From the NCBI RefSeq assembly GCF_000023065.1, contig NC_012691.1, positions 1,160,501 through 1,224,500 of the forward strand: DNA of 64,000 nucleotides, in the 5' to 3' direction. The stretch comes from Tolumonas auensis DSM 9187 (GTDB lineage Bacteria; Pseudomonadota; Gammaproteobacteria; Enterobacterales; Aeromonadaceae). The position numbers and the translations under genes are program-made. A model generated the notes under the pieces. The model was not told the origin of the DNA, ran no database searches, and saw only the letters and a program-made list of their open reading frames with translations. Shown piece by piece: positions 11,329 through 22,564 of the stretch; position 1 is the first letter of the stretch, and each line of letters starts with the position of its first letter.

Positions 11329-12639
11329 ATGCAAGTTTCTGTAGAGACGACCCAAGGTCTGGAACGCCGTCTTACCATCACTGTACCAGCTGACAAGATC
11401 GAAAAAGAGTATAACAGCCGTTTGAATCAGGTTGCGAAAACCCGTCGCATTGATGGTTTCCGTCCTGGTAAAGCACCAAAAGCGCTGATTCAGAAAATGT
11501 ACGGTGAATCCATTGTAGCTGATGTAGCTGATGCAGTTATGCAGCGTCATTTTGTTGAAGCACTGGTTGCTGAAAAACTGAACCCTGTTGGCGCGCCAAC
11601 ACTGGAACCAAACCAACTGGTTCCTGGTTCTGATTTCACTTTCACTGTGTCTTTCGAAGTGTACCCTGAATTCAAGGTACAGAACCTGGACGCAATCAAA
11701 GTAGAAAAACCAGTTGCTACCGTTTCTGACGCTGACCTGGACAAAATGCTGACTACTCTGCGTAAACAGCACGCTTCCTGGGTTGATGCTGACGAAGCAG
11801 CTGCAAACGATCTGCGCGTGAACATGGACTTTGTTGGTTCTGTTGACGGCGAAGAGTTCGAAGGCGGTAAAGCTGAAGGTTTCGCTCTGGTTCTGGGCGC
11901 TGGCCGCATGATCCCTGGTTTTGAAGCCGGTATCCTGGGCAAAAAAGCCGGTGAGTCTTTCGATATCGAAGTAACCTTCCCTGAAGATTACCACGCTGAA
12001 AACCTGAAAGGTAAAGCAGCTAAATTCGCTATCAAACTGAACAAAGTTGAAAAGCAGGATCTGCCAGAGCTGGATGCTGAATTCATCAAACGTTTCGGCG
12101 TAGAAGATGGTTCTGTTGAAAGCCTGAAAGCTGAAATCCGTAAAAACATGGAACGCGAACTGACCCAGGCGCTGAAAGGCCAGGTTAAAGAGCAGATCCT
12201 GTCCGGCCTGCTGGAACAGAATCTGATCGACGTACCAAAAGCGGCTGTAACCCGTGAAGTTGAAGCGCTGCGTCAGCAAGCTCTGCAACGTTTCGGCGCT
12301 GCTAACAGCAAAAACGTACCACAGCTGCCGGACGAACTGTTCCAGGAACAAGCTGAACGCCGCGTACGCGTTGGTCTGCTGTTAGGTGAAGTTATCCGCG
12401 AACAGGACATCAAAGCTGATGACGCTCGTGTGAAAACACTGATCGAATCACTGGCTACTGCTTACGAAGATCCTTCAGAAGTTGTTGATTACTACTTCCA
12501 GAACGAACGCCTGCTGAATAACATGCGTGACCTGGCTGTTGAAGATCAGGCTATCGAGTTCCTGCTGAGTCAGGCACAGGTAACTGAAAAAGCAACTTCA
12601 TTTGATGAAGTGATTAACAAAGCTGGTGCTGCTGCGTAA
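11329..12639 (+). CDS. tig: Trigger factor
   Basis: Ribosome-associated chaperone and peptidyl-prolyl isomerase. It is 436 residues (432 in E. coli). The N-terminal ribosome-binding domain has the signature [17 protein letters not shown] at about residues 43-60. The central FKBP-type domain follows (about 150-245, [15 protein letters not shown]), and the C-terminal helical arms make the chaperone cradle. Codon choice is strongly biased (GAA, AAA, CTG, GGT), fitting high expression. Preceded by a good promoter and ended by a terminator before clpP, so it is probably its own unit. Confidence 0.98.
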   Translation: MQVSVETTQGLERRLTITVPADKIEKEYNSRLNQVAKTRRIDGFRPGKAPKALIQKMYGESIVADVADAVMQRHFVEALVAEKLNPVGAPTLEPNQLVPGSDFTFTVSFEVYPEFKVQNLDAIKVEKPVATVSDADLDKMLTTLRKQHASWVDADEAAANDLRVNMDFVGSVDGEEFEGGKAEGFALVLGAGRMIPGFEAGILGKKAGESFDIEVTFPEDYHAENLKGKAAKFAIKLNKVEKQDLPELDAEFIKRFGVEDGSVESLKAEIRKNMERELTQALKGQVKEQILSGLLEQNLIDVPKAAVTREVEALRQQALQRFGAANSKNVPQLPDELFQEQAERRVRVGLLLGEVIREQDIKADDARVKTLIESLATAYEDPSEVVDYYFQNERLLNNMRDLAVEDQAIEFLLSQAQVTEKATSFDEVINKAGAAA

Positions 12640-12675
12640 TCAGAAATTGACTGATCACACAATCTAATGCGTATA

Positions 12676-12711
12676 ATGGCCCGAAAGCGAAAGTATTCGG
12701 GCCATTTTTTT
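12676..12711 (+). terminator. Rho-independent terminator of tig
   Basis: ATGGCCCGAA (12676-12685) pairs with TTCGGGCCAT (12696-12705), followed by a T-run. A TATAAT at 12672-12677 overlaps its base and, with TTGACT at 12647 (19-base spacing), might serve as a clpP promoter. Confidence 0.9.
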
Positions 12712-12724
12712 AGGTATTCTGACT

Positions 12725-13348
12725 ATGACCAATTTGTTCAATGATCAAATCTCATCTCCGTTGAATTCTCTGGTGCCGATTGTTGTAGAACAAACTGCAC
12801 GGGGTGAGCGTTCTTACGATATTTATTCTCGCCTGTTAAAAGAACGAGTGATTTTTCTGACTGGTCAGGTAGAAGACCAGATGGCAAACCTGATTGTGGC
12901 GCAGCTGCTGTTTCTGGAATCAGAAAACCCGGATAAAGATATTTATATCTATATCAACTCTCCGGGTGGTTCAGTAACTGCTGGCATGGCTATCTATGAC
13001 ACGCTGAAATTTATTAAACCGGATGTCAGTACCGTTTGTATGGGACAAGCATGTTCCATGGGTGCATTCCTGCTGTCTGCAGGGACCAAAGGCAAACGTT
13101 TCTGTCTGCCAAGTGCCCGTGTCATGATCCATCAGCCGCTAGGTGGTTTCCAGGGACAGGCATCTGATATTCAGATCCACGCCATGGAAATTCTGAAGAT
13201 TAAAGAACGACTGAACAACCTGTTGGCTGAGCATACCGGCCAGCCGCTGGAACGTATCGAGCGTGATACTGATCGTGACAATTTCATGTCCGCAGATCAG
13301 GCTGTAGAATATGGTTTGGTTGACGCAATCCTGAAGAAACGCGCCTGA
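12725..13348 (+). CDS. clpP: ATP-dependent Clp protease proteolytic subunit ClpP
   Basis: Serine peptidase that forms the double-heptamer chamber used by ClpX or ClpA. It is 207 residues. The catalytic triad is Ser111 (GQACSMGA), His136 (VMIHQPLGG) and Asp185, each shifted by 14 from the mature E. coli numbering, consistent with a removed 14-residue propeptide. It is followed 75 bases later by clpX in the same direction, the standard clpPX arrangement. Confidence 0.98.
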   Translation: MTNLFNDQISSPLNSLVPIVVEQTARGERSYDIYSRLLKERVIFLTGQVEDQMANLIVAQLLFLESENPDKDIYIYINSPGGSVTAGMAIYDTLKFIKPDVSTVCMGQACSMGAFLLSAGTKGKRFCLPSARVMIHQPLGGFQGQASDIQIHAMEILKIKERLNNLLAEHTGQPLERIERDTDRDNFMSADQAVEYGLVDAILKKRA

Positions 13349-13423
13349 CAGATAGGTCTTTCTGCGCTACATTCAGAGGATGTGTAGTCATGAGCACGGA
13401 ATCGTAAGTACAAGAGGTTTTGA

Positions 13424-14704
13424 ATGACAGATAAACGCAAAGACGGTGACCATAGCAAACTGTTGTATTGCTCATTTTGCGGCAAGAGTCAGCATGAGGT
13501 CCGTAAACTGATCGCTGGTCCGTCAGTTTATATTTGCGATGAGTGCGTCGATCTGTGTAACGATATTATTCGTGAAGAGATCCGTGATATCGGTGGCGCA
13601 CGTCCTCATATGACGGAATTACCGACACCGCACAAGATCCGGGCGCACCTGGATGATTATGTTATTGGTCAGGATCTGGCTAAAAAAGTGCTGGCAGTAG
13701 CGGTATACAACCACTACAAACGTCTGCGCAGCGGTAGCTCAGCGGATGGTGTTGAATTAGGTAAATCCAACATCCTGCTGATTGGTCCTACCGGTAGCGG
13801 TAAAACGTTGCTGGCTGAAACACTGGCTCGCTTGCTGGATGTGCCATTTACCATGGCTGATGCGACTACCCTGACCGAAGCCGGTTACGTGGGTGAAGAT
13901 GTCGAAAACATCATCCAGAAGTTGCTGCAGAAATGTGATTACGATGTGGAAAAAGCACAGCGTGGTATCGTTTATATCGATGAAATCGATAAGATCTCAC
14001 GTAAGTCTGATAACCCGTCTATCACCCGCGATGTATCCGGTGAAGGTGTTCAGCAGGCATTGCTGAAACTGATCGAAGGGACAATCGCAGCTGTTCCGCC
14101 GCAAGGTGGCCGCAAACACCCGCAGCAGGAATTTTTGCAGGTTGATACCTCTAAGATCCTGTTTATCTGTGGTGGTGCATTTGCCGGGCTGGATAAAGTT
14201 GTCGAACAACGTACTGCTCAGGGTGCAGGCATCGGTTTCAACGCTGAAGTGAAATCGAAAGATAAAAAAGTAACCCTGTCAGAATCGTTCGCGAAGGTAG
14301 AGCCGGAAGATCTGGTTAAATATGGTCTGATCCCGGAATTCATCGGTCGTCTGCCAGTAGTGGCAACCCTGACCGAGCTGGATGAGAATGCACTGATCCA
14401 GATCCTGGTTGAGCCTAAAAACGCGCTGACAAAGCAGTACCAGGCTTTGTTTAAGCTGGAAGGGGCTGAGCTGGAATTCCGTGAAGATGCCTTGCGTGCT
14501 ATTGCCCATAAAGCGATGGAGCGTAAAACCGGTGCCCGTGGCTTGCGGTCGATTGTTGAAGGCGTTCTGCTGGATACAATGTATGACCTGCCATCAGTGG
14601 AAAACGTTAGCAAGGTTGTTGTCGATGAGCATGTGATTAATGGCGAAACCCAGCCAATCATGATCTATGACAATCCTGAAAAACAGGCAGCCTCTGCGGA
14701 TTAA
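13424..14704 (+). CDS. clpX: ATP-dependent Clp protease ATP-binding subunit ClpX
   Basis: Hexameric AAA+ unfoldase delivering substrates such as ssrA-tagged proteins to ClpP. It is 426 residues. The N-terminal zinc-binding domain uses C16, C19, C38 and C41. Walker A is GPTGSGKT, Walker B is [10 protein letters not shown], and the IGF loop that docks ClpP is seen in [10 protein letters not shown]. The C-terminal D2 small domain follows. A hairpin terminator lies about 25 bases after the stop, so the clpPX transcript mainly ends before lon. Confidence 0.98.
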   Translation: MTDKRKDGDHSKLLYCSFCGKSQHEVRKLIAGPSVYICDECVDLCNDIIREEIRDIGGARPHMTELPTPHKIRAHLDDYVIGQDLAKKVLAVAVYNHYKRLRSGSSADGVELGKSNILLIGPTGSGKTLLAETLARLLDVPFTMADATTLTEAGYVGEDVENIIQKLLQKCDYDVEKAQRGIVYIDEIDKISRKSDNPSITRDVSGEGVQQALLKLIEGTIAAVPPQGGRKHPQQEFLQVDTSKILFICGGAFAGLDKVVEQRTAQGAGIGFNAEVKSKDKKVTLSESFAKVEPEDLVKYGLIPEFIGRLPVVATLTELDENALIQILVEPKNALTKQYQALFKLEGAELEFREDALRAIAHKAMERKTGARGLRSIVEGVLLDTMYDLPSVENVSKVVVDEHVINGETQPIMIYDNPEKQAASAD

Positions 14705-14726
14705 TTGTCTGAAAAATGAGCAAAAT

Positions 14727-14756
14727 AAAGGGGCTTAGGCCCCTTTCTTATTTTTT
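14727..14756 (+). terminator. Terminator of clpPX
   Basis: AAAGGGGC (14727-14734) and GCCCCTTT (14739-14746) around a TTAG loop, followed by a T-rich stretch (14751-14756). Confidence 0.85.
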
Positions 14757-14768
14757 GCCACAAATGAG

Positions 14769-14796
14769 ATTGAATATCAGAGAAATAGCCCCATAT
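14769..14796 (+). promoter_or_regulatory. Sigma-32 (heat shock)-like promoter of lon
   Basis: ATTGAA (14769-14774), a 14-base spacer and CCCCATAT (14789-14796). The -10 fits the sigma-32 consensus CCCCATNT exactly and the -35 misses one base of CTTGAA. The site ends 47 bases before the lon start. E. coli lon is a known sigma-32 gene. Confidence 0.65.
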
Positions 14797-14843
14797 ACTG
14801 ATCCTATGCTCAGCTTTCAGGCATAAGCCAAGAGAATAATTCT

Positions 14844-17192
14844 ATGAATTTACAGCGTTCAGATCGCACCGTGCTACCTGTTCTGCCGCTCCGGGATGTA
14901 GTGGTATATCCCCACATGGTGATCCCGTTATTTGTCGGCCGTGAAAAATCTATCCGTTGCCTGGAAGTGGCAATGGAGCAGGATAAAAAAATTCTGTTAG
15001 TGGCACAGAAAGATGCGTCTACAGATAATCCCGGACAATCAGATCTCTATACCGTTGGTACCATTGCTAACATCCTGCAATTACTGAAATTGCCGGATGG
15101 TACCGTCAAAGTACTGGTCGAAGGTGCAGAGCGTGTATTGCTTGAAGAGTTAACAGACGAAGAAACCTATTATGTGGGTATTGTCTGTCCTCTGGAATGC
15201 GTTGATATTCCTGAAGCTGAAAGTGATGTGCTGCTCCGTTCCGCTATCACACAGTTTGAAGGCTATATCAAACTGAACAAAAAGATCCCGCCAGAGGTTT
15301 TAACCTCTATTGCTGCGATCGATGATCCTGTGCGTCTAGCTGATACCATGGCGGCGCATATGCCTCTGAAACTGGAAGACAAGCAAAAAGTGCTGGAAAT
15401 CCAGGAAGTTTCAGAGCGCCTGATGTTTTTGATGGCAAAAATGGAGTCCGAAATCGACCTGTTACAGGTGGAGAAACGGATCCGTTCCCGCGTCAAAAAA
15501 CAGATGGAAAAAAGCCAGCGTGAGTATTATCTGAATGAGCAGATGAAGGCTATTCAGAAAGAGTTGGGTGAGTTGGATGAAAACACACCTGATGAATTCG
15601 AAACGCTGCATAAAAAGATCGAAGATGCCGGCATGACTGCAGAGGCAAAAGAAAAAGCACTCGCAGAATTGTCCAAACTGAAGATGATGTCTCCGATGTC
15701 AGCTGAAGCGACCGTGGTGCGCAGCTATATTGACTGGCTGATCGCGGTACCATGGAAAGCGCGTACCAAAGTGAAGAGAAATCTGCAGTTGGCAGAAAAA
15801 GTGCTGGATGAAGATCACTATGGTTTAGAAAAGGTCAAAGAACGTATTCTTGAGTATCTGGCGGTACAGAGCCGTATCAACCAGTTGAAAGGACCGATTC
15901 TTTGTCTGGTAGGACCGCCAGGTGTTGGTAAAACCAGTCTGGGGCAGTCAATTGCCAAAGCCACCGGGCGTAAATATGTCCGTATGGCACTGGGTGGCGT
16001 CAGAGATGAAGCGGAAATCCGCGGACATCGCCGTACCTATATCGGCTCTCTGCCGGGTAAGCTGATCCAGAAAATGGCAAAGATCGGGGTGAAAAACCCG
16101 TTGTTCCTGCTGGATGAGATCGACAAGATGTCTTCTGATATGCGTGGCGATCCAGCCTCTGCATTACTGGAAGTCCTGGATCCGGAACAGAACAACACGT
16201 TCAGCGATCATTATCTGGAAGTGGACTATGACCTGTCAGATGTGATGTTTGTGGCGACTTCTAACTCCATGAACATTCCGGGACCATTACTGGATCGTAT
16301 GGAAGTTATTCGTCTGTCCGGTTATACCGAAGATGAAAAACTGAATATCGCCAAAAGTCACCTGCTGCAGAAACAGATTGAGCGTAATGGTCTGAAAGCG
16401 CATGAGATCACGATCGACGATTCGGCGATTATCGATATTATCCGCTATTACACCCGCGAAGCTGGTGTGCGTAGTCTTGAGCGTGAAATCTCCAAGATTT
16501 GCCGTAAAGCGGTGAAAGCGATTCTGCTTAACAAAGAGCTGAAGCACGTTACTGTCGATGCATCAAATCTGAAAGATTATCTGGGCGTACAGCGTTTCGA
16601 TTTTGGTAAAGCTGTCGAACACAACCAGGTTGGTCAGGTTGTTGGTCTTGCATGGACAGAAGTGGGTGGTGACCTGCTGACGATTGAGGCAACCAATGTA
16701 CCAGGAAAAGGTAAGCTGACTTTCACTGGTTCGTTAGGCGATGTAATGCAAGAGTCTATTCAGGCAGCCATGACAGTGGTTCGTGCCCGGGCCGACGCTT
16801 TACGCATTAATCCTGATTTCTACGAAAAACGTGATATCCACGTTCATGTACCGGAAGGTGCAACACCGAAAGATGGTCCAAGTGCCGGTATCGCTATGTG
16901 TACTGCTCTGGTATCCAGCCTGACCGGCAATCCGGTGCGTGCTGATGTTGCCATGACGGGTGAAATTACATTACGCGGTGAAGTGTTACCGATTGGTGGT
17001 TTGAAAGAGAAATTGCTGGCGGCGCACCGGGGCGGTATTAAACGTGTTGTAATTCCGTTTGAGAACACGAAAGATCTTGAAGAAATTCCTGATAATGTAA
17101 AACATGATCTCGAAATCTATCCGGTTCGCTGGATTGATCAAGTTCTTGAGTTGGCACTGCAAGACCCTGTAGAGCGGGTTAGCATTGCATAA
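14844..17192 (+). CDS. lon: ATP-dependent protease Lon
   Basis: Homohexameric AAA+ serine protease degrading misfolded and regulatory proteins. It is 782 residues (784 in E. coli). The N-terminal LAN domain starts [20 protein letters not shown], the ATPase Walker A is GPPGVGKT, and the C-terminal protease domain has the Ser-Lys dyad Ser680 (PKDGPSAG) and Lys723 ([14 protein letters not shown]). It sits between clpX and hupB as in E. coli and has a heat-shock-type promoter. Confidence 0.98.
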   Translation: MNLQRSDRTVLPVLPLRDVVVYPHMVIPLFVGREKSIRCLEVAMEQDKKILLVAQKDASTDNPGQSDLYTVGTIANILQLLKLPDGTVKVLVEGAERVLLEELTDEETYYVGIVCPLECVDIPEAESDVLLRSAITQFEGYIKLNKKIPPEVLTSIAAIDDPVRLADTMAAHMPLKLEDKQKVLEIQEVSERLMFLMAKMESEIDLLQVEKRIRSRVKKQMEKSQREYYLNEQMKAIQKELGELDENTPDEFETLHKKIEDAGMTAEAKEKALAELSKLKMMSPMSAEATVVRSYIDWLIAVPWKARTKVKRNLQLAEKVLDEDHYGLEKVKERILEYLAVQSRINQLKGPILCLVGPPGVGKTSLGQSIAKATGRKYVRMALGGVRDEAEIRGHRRTYIGSLPGKLIQKMAKIGVKNPLFLLDEIDKMSSDMRGDPASALLEVLDPEQNNTFSDHYLEVDYDLSDVMFVATSNSMNIPGPLLDRMEVIRLSGYTEDEKLNIAKSHLLQKQIERNGLKAHEITIDDSAIIDIIRYYTREAGVRSLEREISKICRKAVKAILLNKELKHVTVDASNLKDYLGVQRFDFGKAVEHNQVGQVVGLAWTEVGGDLLTIEATNVPGKGKLTFTGSLGDVMQESIQAAMTVVRARADALRINPDFYEKRDIHVHVPEGATPKDGPSAGIAMCTALVSSLTGNPVRADVAMTGEITLRGEVLPIGGLKEKLLAAHRGGIKRVVIPFENTKDLEEIPDNVKHDLEIYPVRWIDQVLELALQDPVERVSIA

Positions 17193-17239
17193 TCTGATGT
17201 TTTTTACGCGAAAGCGTGAATCCTGACGATTACTGATAT

Positions 17240-17272
17240 AAAGCCGGTTGCAAACCGCAACCGGCTTTTGTA
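17240..17272 (+). terminator. Terminator of lon
   Basis: AAAGCCGGTTGC (17240-17251) pairs with GCAACCGGCTTTT (17257-17269) around AAACC; a T-run closes the stem. Confidence 0.85.
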
Positions 17273-17331
17273 TAACCGAGAGCTGTTTTCTAACGGAATA
17301 ACCAGCCGCAAAAAATCATAAGGGGAAAGAA

Positions 17332-17604
17332 GTGAATAAATCACAGTTGGTTGATAAAATTTCCGAAAGCGCGGATATCTCCAAAGCTGCAGCAGGTCGC
17401 GCTCTGGATGCTTTCATCGAGGCAGTTGGCGAAGCATTGAAAGATGGTGATCAGGTTTCTCTGGTCGGTTTTGGTACCTTTGCTGTGCGTGAACGTGCTT
17501 CACGTTCTGGCCGTAACCCACAGACTGGCGCCACCATTGAAATTGCCGCATGCAAACAGCCTGCATTCAAAGCAGGTAAAGCATTAAAGGATTCAGTTAA
17601 TTAA
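17332..17604 (+). CDS. hupB: DNA-binding protein HU-beta
   Basis: A 90-residue histone-like nucleoid protein. It has the DNABII signature [20 protein letters not shown], including the beta-arm Pro that intercalates in DNA, and ends [10 protein letters not shown]. It starts with GTG (17332), placed after AGGGGA. Genome position after lon and before ppiD matches E. coli hupB rather than hupA. It has its own flanking terminators. Confidence 0.97.
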   Translation: MNKSQLVDKISESADISKAAAGRALDAFIEAVGEALKDGDQVSLVGFGTFAVRERASRSGRNPQTGATIEIAACKQPAFKAGKALKDSVN

Positions 17605-17675
17605 TTTTTCAGCGATGAATTCAATTAATTGTCCTATCGACTGGAATAAGTTTCATCTATTTCAAGCGACCATAG

Positions 17676-17700
17676 AGCGCATCCTCTGATGCGCTTTTTG
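17676..17700 (+). terminator. Terminator of hupB
   Basis: AGCGCATC (17676-17683), loop CTCT, GATGCGCT (17688-17695), then TTTTTG. Confidence 0.9.
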
Positions 17701-17734
17701 TGTTTATATCCACTGCATCAGGAGCATTAGATAC

Positions 17735-19651
17735 ATGCTGATGGATAAATTACGTGACGGTGCCCAGGGCCGTGTCGCGAAAATTATTTTTTGGTTAATT
17801 ATTCTGTCATTCGCATTGGCAGGTGTTGGAAGCTATATCAATAGTCCGGCCAGTAACGATCCTGCGGTAGTTGATGATGAAGTCATCTCTGCTCAGACGT
17901 TAGAGCAAAGCTACCAGAATGAACGTGCAAGAATGCAGGCTCAGTATGGTGAAGCTGCCGCGCAATTGCTGGATAATCCGCAATACCTGGCGCAACTGAA
18001 AAAATCAGTTCTGGAGCGATTGGTTAATCAATCTCTTTTGAATAACAAAGCATTGAATGCCGGAGTTCGCCTGAGTGACGAGCAAGTAAAAGACGTTATT
18101 CGTCAGATGCCGGAGTTTCAGACTGACAATAAATTCGATAATCAGAAATTCACCACTGCGTTATCCCGCGTCGGATATACACCTGAATCATTTGCCAACT
18201 CTATGCGTCAGGATCTGATTCGTCAGTATTGGCTGGACGGTATATTGACTACCGAGTTTGCGTTGCCTGCAGAGGTCAGCCGTCTGGATGCTTTATATCA
18301 GCAAAAGCGCGATGTGAAGATGATCACCATTCCGGTCGAAACCTTCAGCAAACAGATTACGGTAACGGATCAGGATGTCGACGCGTTTTATAAAGCCCAC
18401 AGCAATGAATTCATGCAATCAGAACAGGTTAAACTGAATTACATTGTGCTGAATTCAGCAGATCTGGCAAAAACGATCCAGCCAGCTGACAGTGAGCTTA
18501 AAGCATATTATCAACAACATGCTGAGCTGTTTACTGAACCTGCGCGCCGTAAAGTTTCACATATCCTGATTACGGATAAAGACGACAACGCGGCACAGAA
18601 GAAAGCGGATGAGTTGCTGGCTAAACTGAAATCCGGTACGGACTTCACTCAGTTAGCAAAAACCGAATCTGCTGATACTCTCTCTGCGCGTCAGGGTGGC
18701 GAATTAGACTGGTTTGAAAAAGGCGTTATGGATCCTGCTTTCGAAACAGCAGCTTTTGCCTTAAACCAGAAAAATGAACTGTCCGCTGTGGTTAAGTCTG
18801 CTTTCGGTTATCACATCATCAAGCTGCTGGATAAACAGGATGCTATCGAAACACCTTATGACAAGGTAGTGACGATTGTCCGTCAGAAGTTTGTTGATGA
18901 AAAAGCGAAAGAGCTGTTTGCTGATCAACAGCAAAAACTGTCAGATATTGGCTTTGAAAATCCTGATTCACTGGATGCAGTCGCTGAAGGTTTGAAGCTT
19001 CCGCTCCAGAAAACGGATTTTATTGCTGCACAGCAGTTACCGGCTGAGATCAATGTTCCTGCGGTAAAAGAGCAGGCCTTTGCTGAAAAGTTACGTGATG
19101 AAAACACTAACTCTGAAGTTATCTCAGTGTCGGATACTGTCGCGGTTATGCTGCACGTGATTGATTATAAACCAAGCAGTGCTAAACCACTGTCTGAAGT
19201 GAAAGATCTGGTTGTCGCTAAATTGCGTGCAACGAAAGCGGCAGAAAAAGCACATACTGAAGCGATGGCATTGCTGGAAAAAGTGAAAGCGGGTCAGTCG
19301 ATTGACGAACAGCTCACTAAGCTCAACGCTAAAGTTGAAGAGAAAAAAGGCTTGGCCCGTTTTGGAACGGATATCCCGGCTCCGCTGGCTCAGGCTGTGT
19401 TCAAACTGGCAAAACCGGCTGATAAAGTGGTGAGCGCTGGTCTGTATGCAGATGAAGAGGGTAATCAGTCTGTGCTGGTGTTAGAAAAAGTGATTTCTGC
19501 GCCTGAAACAGCTGACGCTCCGTTACAGCAAGGATTGTCTGAGCAATTAGTCAAGCTGAAGCAGGAAGAGACGTATGGCGCGTTGATTGAGGAATTGCGA
19601 CAGAAAGCAAAAATCAAATATGCCGCTGTAACCCCGGAATCAGCTGACTGA
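17735..19651 (+). CDS. ppiD: Periplasmic folding chaperone PpiD
   Basis: Membrane-anchored SurA-like chaperone next to the Sec translocon. It is 638 residues. One N-terminal membrane segment (about residues 16-36) is followed by a long periplasmic part with SurA_N-type helices and a parvulin domain (about residues 265-370; RRKVSHILI, GGELDWFEKGVMDPAFE, SAFGYHIIKLLD). In E. coli PpiD the parvulin domain lacks isomerase activity; this cannot be judged here. Follows hupB as in E. coli. Confidence 0.95.
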   Translation: MLMDKLRDGAQGRVAKIIFWLIILSFALAGVGSYINSPASNDPAVVDDEVISAQTLEQSYQNERARMQAQYGEAAAQLLDNPQYLAQLKKSVLERLVNQSLLNNKALNAGVRLSDEQVKDVIRQMPEFQTDNKFDNQKFTTALSRVGYTPESFANSMRQDLIRQYWLDGILTTEFALPAEVSRLDALYQQKRDVKMITIPVETFSKQITVTDQDVDAFYKAHSNEFMQSEQVKLNYIVLNSADLAKTIQPADSELKAYYQQHAELFTEPARRKVSHILITDKDDNAAQKKADELLAKLKSGTDFTQLAKTESADTLSARQGGELDWFEKGVMDPAFETAAFALNQKNELSAVVKSAFGYHIIKLLDKQDAIETPYDKVVTIVRQKFVDEKAKELFADQQQKLSDIGFENPDSLDAVAEGLKLPLQKTDFIAAQQLPAEINVPAVKEQAFAEKLRDENTNSEVISVSDTVAVMLHVIDYKPSSAKPLSEVKDLVVAKLRATKAAEKAHTEAMALLEKVKAGQSIDEQLTKLNAKVEEKKGLARFGTDIPAPLAQAVFKLAKPADKVVSAGLYADEEGNQSVLVLEKVISAPETADAPLQQGLSEQLVKLKQEETYGALIEELRQKAKIKYAAVTPESAD

Positions 19652-19660
19652 TTTGTGACA

Positions 19661-19697
19661 AAATAAGGCAGAAGATATTTCTTCTGCCTTATTTTTC
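19661..19697 (+). terminator. Terminator of ppiD
   Basis: AAATAAGGCAGAAG (19661-19674) pairs with CTTCTGCCTTATTT (19681-19694), then more T residues. Confidence 0.9.
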
Positions 19698-19866
19698 GAT
19701 ACATAAAAAAATATGTGTAAAACGCGATAAGCATTCGTCAGAATGCGTAAGTGAAAGAAAGCCAGGCGTTGAAAATAGTGTATAAGCACAGTATAACGTT
19801 CTTATATTTTATCGTGTCTGCTACTTGAATTACTGATACAACCATCTTGATTAGTTAAGGTCGTAA

Positions 19867-20409
19867 ATGGAAAACAACGAAAAAATCACCAACAGCAAAG
19901 AATTGATCGCATATCTTTCAGAACTGTTTCCTGCTTGTTTTATAGCTACAGGTGAAGCCCGTCCGCTGAAAATTGGTATTTTCCAGGATCTGGCTGCCCG
20001 AATGGCTGACGACCCAAGAGTTTCCAAAACTTTACTGCGTTCAGCATTGCGTCAATACACCTCGAGCTGGCGTTATCTGCATGGTTTGCGTCCGGGAAAT
20101 ATGCGGGTTGATCTGGATGGTAATCCTGCTGGTGAGCTGACAGAAGAGCATGTCACCCATGCCAAGACGGCACTGAAAGAAAGCAAAGATAAAATCTTTT
20201 CTTCCCGCCGTAAAACCCCAGGTAAACCAGCTAAGCCGAAAAGACCAGTTGTTGATATTTCTACTCTGAAAACTGGGCAACAGATTAAAGTGATGCTTGG
20301 CAAATCTCCGGTTACAGGTAGTATCAAAGAAGTTACCCGCGATGACGTTCAGGTTGAATTGTCTTCGGGTATGCAGGTGCGCGTTAAAGCGGAACACCTG
20401 GTTCCTTAA
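19867..20409 (+). CDS. proQ: RNA chaperone ProQ
   Basis: FinO-family RNA-binding protein that stabilises many sRNAs and mRNA 3' ends. It is 180 residues. The N-terminal ProQ/FinO domain covers about residues 8-115 ([37 protein letters not shown]). A short basic linker ([15 protein letters not shown]) leads to the C-terminal Tudor-like domain (about 130-180). E. coli ProQ has 232 residues, and the difference lies in the linker. It precedes prc by 11 bases; the proQ-prc pair is conserved in enterics. Confidence 0.96.
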   Translation: MENNEKITNSKELIAYLSELFPACFIATGEARPLKIGIFQDLAARMADDPRVSKTLLRSALRQYTSSWRYLHGLRPGNMRVDLDGNPAGELTEEHVTHAKTALKESKDKIFSSRRKTPGKPAKPKRPVVDISTLKTGQQIKVMLGKSPVTGSIKEVTRDDVQVELSSGMQVRVKAEHLVP

Positions 20410-20420
20410 GGAGCGCTATT

Positions 20421-22430
20421 TTGAGAGTAAATTTGTTCAAGAGCACTGCAGTTGCACTTGGCGTATTCTATGTGGGGTTATCATATGCGGTGGCCCCACC
20501 GATATCTGAAGATTCTTTGCTGCCACTAGCGCAGGAAGAACAACACTCAATTGCCAGTAAACGTATTTCTGCTTTATTCACCTGCAGCCACTACAAGCAT
20601 TTTGTTCTTGATGACCAGATTTCACAGCGGATTTTTGATCTTTATCTTCAGGCTTTAGATTATAACCGTAGTGTGTTGCTGGCTGCTGATGTTGCCAATT
20701 TCGACTCTTTCCGTAATCAGTTCGATGATGCCTTGCAAAGCGGCGATCTTAAAAATGCCTATGCGATGTATAATCTGAGCACAAAGCGTCGTTATGAGCG
20801 TTACTCTTATGCACTGTCATTACTCGATCAACCTATGTCATTTGATGTGACAGACAAATATGAGTTTGATCGTAGTAAGAGCGCCTGGGCTAAAGATGAA
20901 GCCGAGATGAATGAGATTTGGCGGCAACGAGTCAAATACGATGAGCTGAATCTGAAACTGGCGGGCAAAAAACCGGCAGAAATTAAAGATCTGCTGATCA
21001 AGCGCTATAGCAACGCAATCAAACGCCTGAAACAAGATGAAAGTGAAGATGTCTTTCAGGCTGTGATGAATTCTTTTGCGCGTTCTATTGATCCGCATAC
21101 CAGTTATCTTTCTCCACGTAATGCAGACCGTTTCAATTCTGAAATGAATCTTTCTCTGGAAGGGATTGGTGCTGTATTACAGGCGGATGATGATTTTACT
21201 GTTGTCCGTTCACTGATTCCTGGTGGTCCGGCAGATAAAACCAAATTGTTACGGCCGGATGATCGCATTACAGGTGTGGCTCAGGATCGCGGCAAGGTTA
21301 TTGATGTTATCGGCTGGCGTCTGGATGATGTGGTTGAACTGATCAAAGGCCGTAAAGGCACTAAGGTTCGCCTTGAAATTCAGCGTGGTAAAGGTGCTAC
21401 GCATCAGACACAGCTGATTGAGTTGACCCGCGATAAGGTTCGTCTGGAAGATCGGGCAGCTAAATCACAGGTCATCAAATCTGAAGGCAAGAAAATAGGC
21501 GTTATCGAAGTGCCTAGTTTCTATGTCAATCTGCATCTGGATGTGCAGAAAGAGCTGACTAAGCTCAAGGCACAGAAAATTGATGGCTTACTGATCGATT
21601 TGCGGAATGATGGCGGTGGCGCATTAACTGAAGCGACTGAACTCACCGGACTGTTCATGAAACAGGGCCCTGTAGTGCAGATCCGCGACACAATGGGTCG
21701 CGTCGCTGTTAACGAAGATACTGACGGCAAGTCATATTATGATGGCCCGATGACAGTATTGATTGATCGTTATAGTGCTTCGGCTTCAGAGATTTTCGCT
21801 GCGGCAATGAATGACTATGGTCGTGCTCTGATTATTGGTGAGAATAGTTTTGGCAAAGGCACTGTGCAGCAGCATCGTGCATTAGGCAAAATTTATGACT
21901 TCTTCGATAATGAGTTGGGTCATATTCAGTACACAATTGCCAAGTTCTATCGTATTGATGGTGGCAGCACCCAGAATAAAGGGGTGCAACCGGATATCAA
22001 TTTCCCTCCGCTGACTGATCCGACTGAAACCGGTGAAAGCGTGGAGCTGAATGCATTGCCATGGGACAAGATCGAAGCTGCTCAATACACCAAACTGGGT
22101 GATTTCACTGCGTTGCTGCCGAAACTGAAAGAGGCTCATCAGCAACGGGTGAAAAACGATCCTGAGTTTAAATATGCTGAAGAAGATATCGCCTGGTATC
22201 AGGCTGAAAAGAGCAAGAAATATATTTCTCTCAATGAAGCTGAACGTATAAAAACCCGGGATGAGCAGGATCATAAGGCATTGCAACGTGCTAATGAGCG
22301 TCTGACCCGGATGGGTAAACCAATGGTGAAATCACTGACTGATATCCCGACGGATATGAAATTCCCGGATGGTTATCTCAAAGAAGCAGCAAATATCACT
22401 GCTGATTTGGTCAGGCTGAGTAAATCCTGA
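20421..22430 (+). CDS. prc: Tail-specific periplasmic protease Prc (Tsp)
   Basis: C-terminal processing protease that degrades ssrA-tagged periplasmic proteins and, in E. coli, processes FtsI and murein hydrolases. It is 669 residues (682 in E. coli). It has a signal peptide, an N-terminal domain, a PDZ domain (about residues 235-325), and the S41 Ser-Lys catalytic region DRYSASASEIFAA followed by ENSFGKGTVQQ. It starts with TTG at 20421, 7 nt after AAGGAG. The sequence ends with a helical tail containing many charged residues. Confidence 0.97.
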   Translation: MRVNLFKSTAVALGVFYVGLSYAVAPPISEDSLLPLAQEEQHSIASKRISALFTCSHYKHFVLDDQISQRIFDLYLQALDYNRSVLLAADVANFDSFRNQFDDALQSGDLKNAYAMYNLSTKRRYERYSYALSLLDQPMSFDVTDKYEFDRSKSAWAKDEAEMNEIWRQRVKYDELNLKLAGKKPAEIKDLLIKRYSNAIKRLKQDESEDVFQAVMNSFARSIDPHTSYLSPRNADRFNSEMNLSLEGIGAVLQADDDFTVVRSLIPGGPADKTKLLRPDDRITGVAQDRGKVIDVIGWRLDDVVELIKGRKGTKVRLEIQRGKGATHQTQLIELTRDKVRLEDRAAKSQVIKSEGKKIGVIEVPSFYVNLHLDVQKELTKLKAQKIDGLLIDLRNDGGGALTEATELTGLFMKQGPVVQIRDTMGRVAVNEDTDGKSYYDGPMTVLIDRYSASASEIFAAAMNDYGRALIIGENSFGKGTVQQHRALGKIYDFFDNELGHIQYTIAKFYRIDGGSTQNKGVQPDINFPPLTDPTETGESVELNALPWDKIEAAQYTKLGDFTALLPKLKEAHQQRVKNDPEFKYAEEDIAWYQAEKSKKYISLNEAERIKTRDEQDHKALQRANERLTRMGKPMVKSLTDIPTDMKFPDGYLKEAANITADLVRLSKS

Positions 22431-22440
22431 TATTTTCACC

Positions 22441-22472
22441 AAGGGGATGAGCGATCATCCCCTTTCTTTTTG
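22441..22472 (+). terminator. Terminator of proQ-prc
   Basis: AAGGGGATGA (22441-22450) pairs with TCATCCCCTT (22455-22464), followed by TCTTTTTG. Confidence 0.9.
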
Positions 22473-22564
22473 CGCTATCTTTTCTGCTTCTGGTTGCTCT
22501 GTTGTCAGATATTTGTATGATCGGCAGGTCAAACTTCCGTTATTTCACTCAGGGAACAGAGATT

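Noticed and set aside
11314..12351. Long open frame (345 codons) antisense to tig
   Set aside because: It mirrors the strongly biased codon use of tig, is rich in Phe and Gln from reversed GAA and CTG codons, and has no ribosome site.
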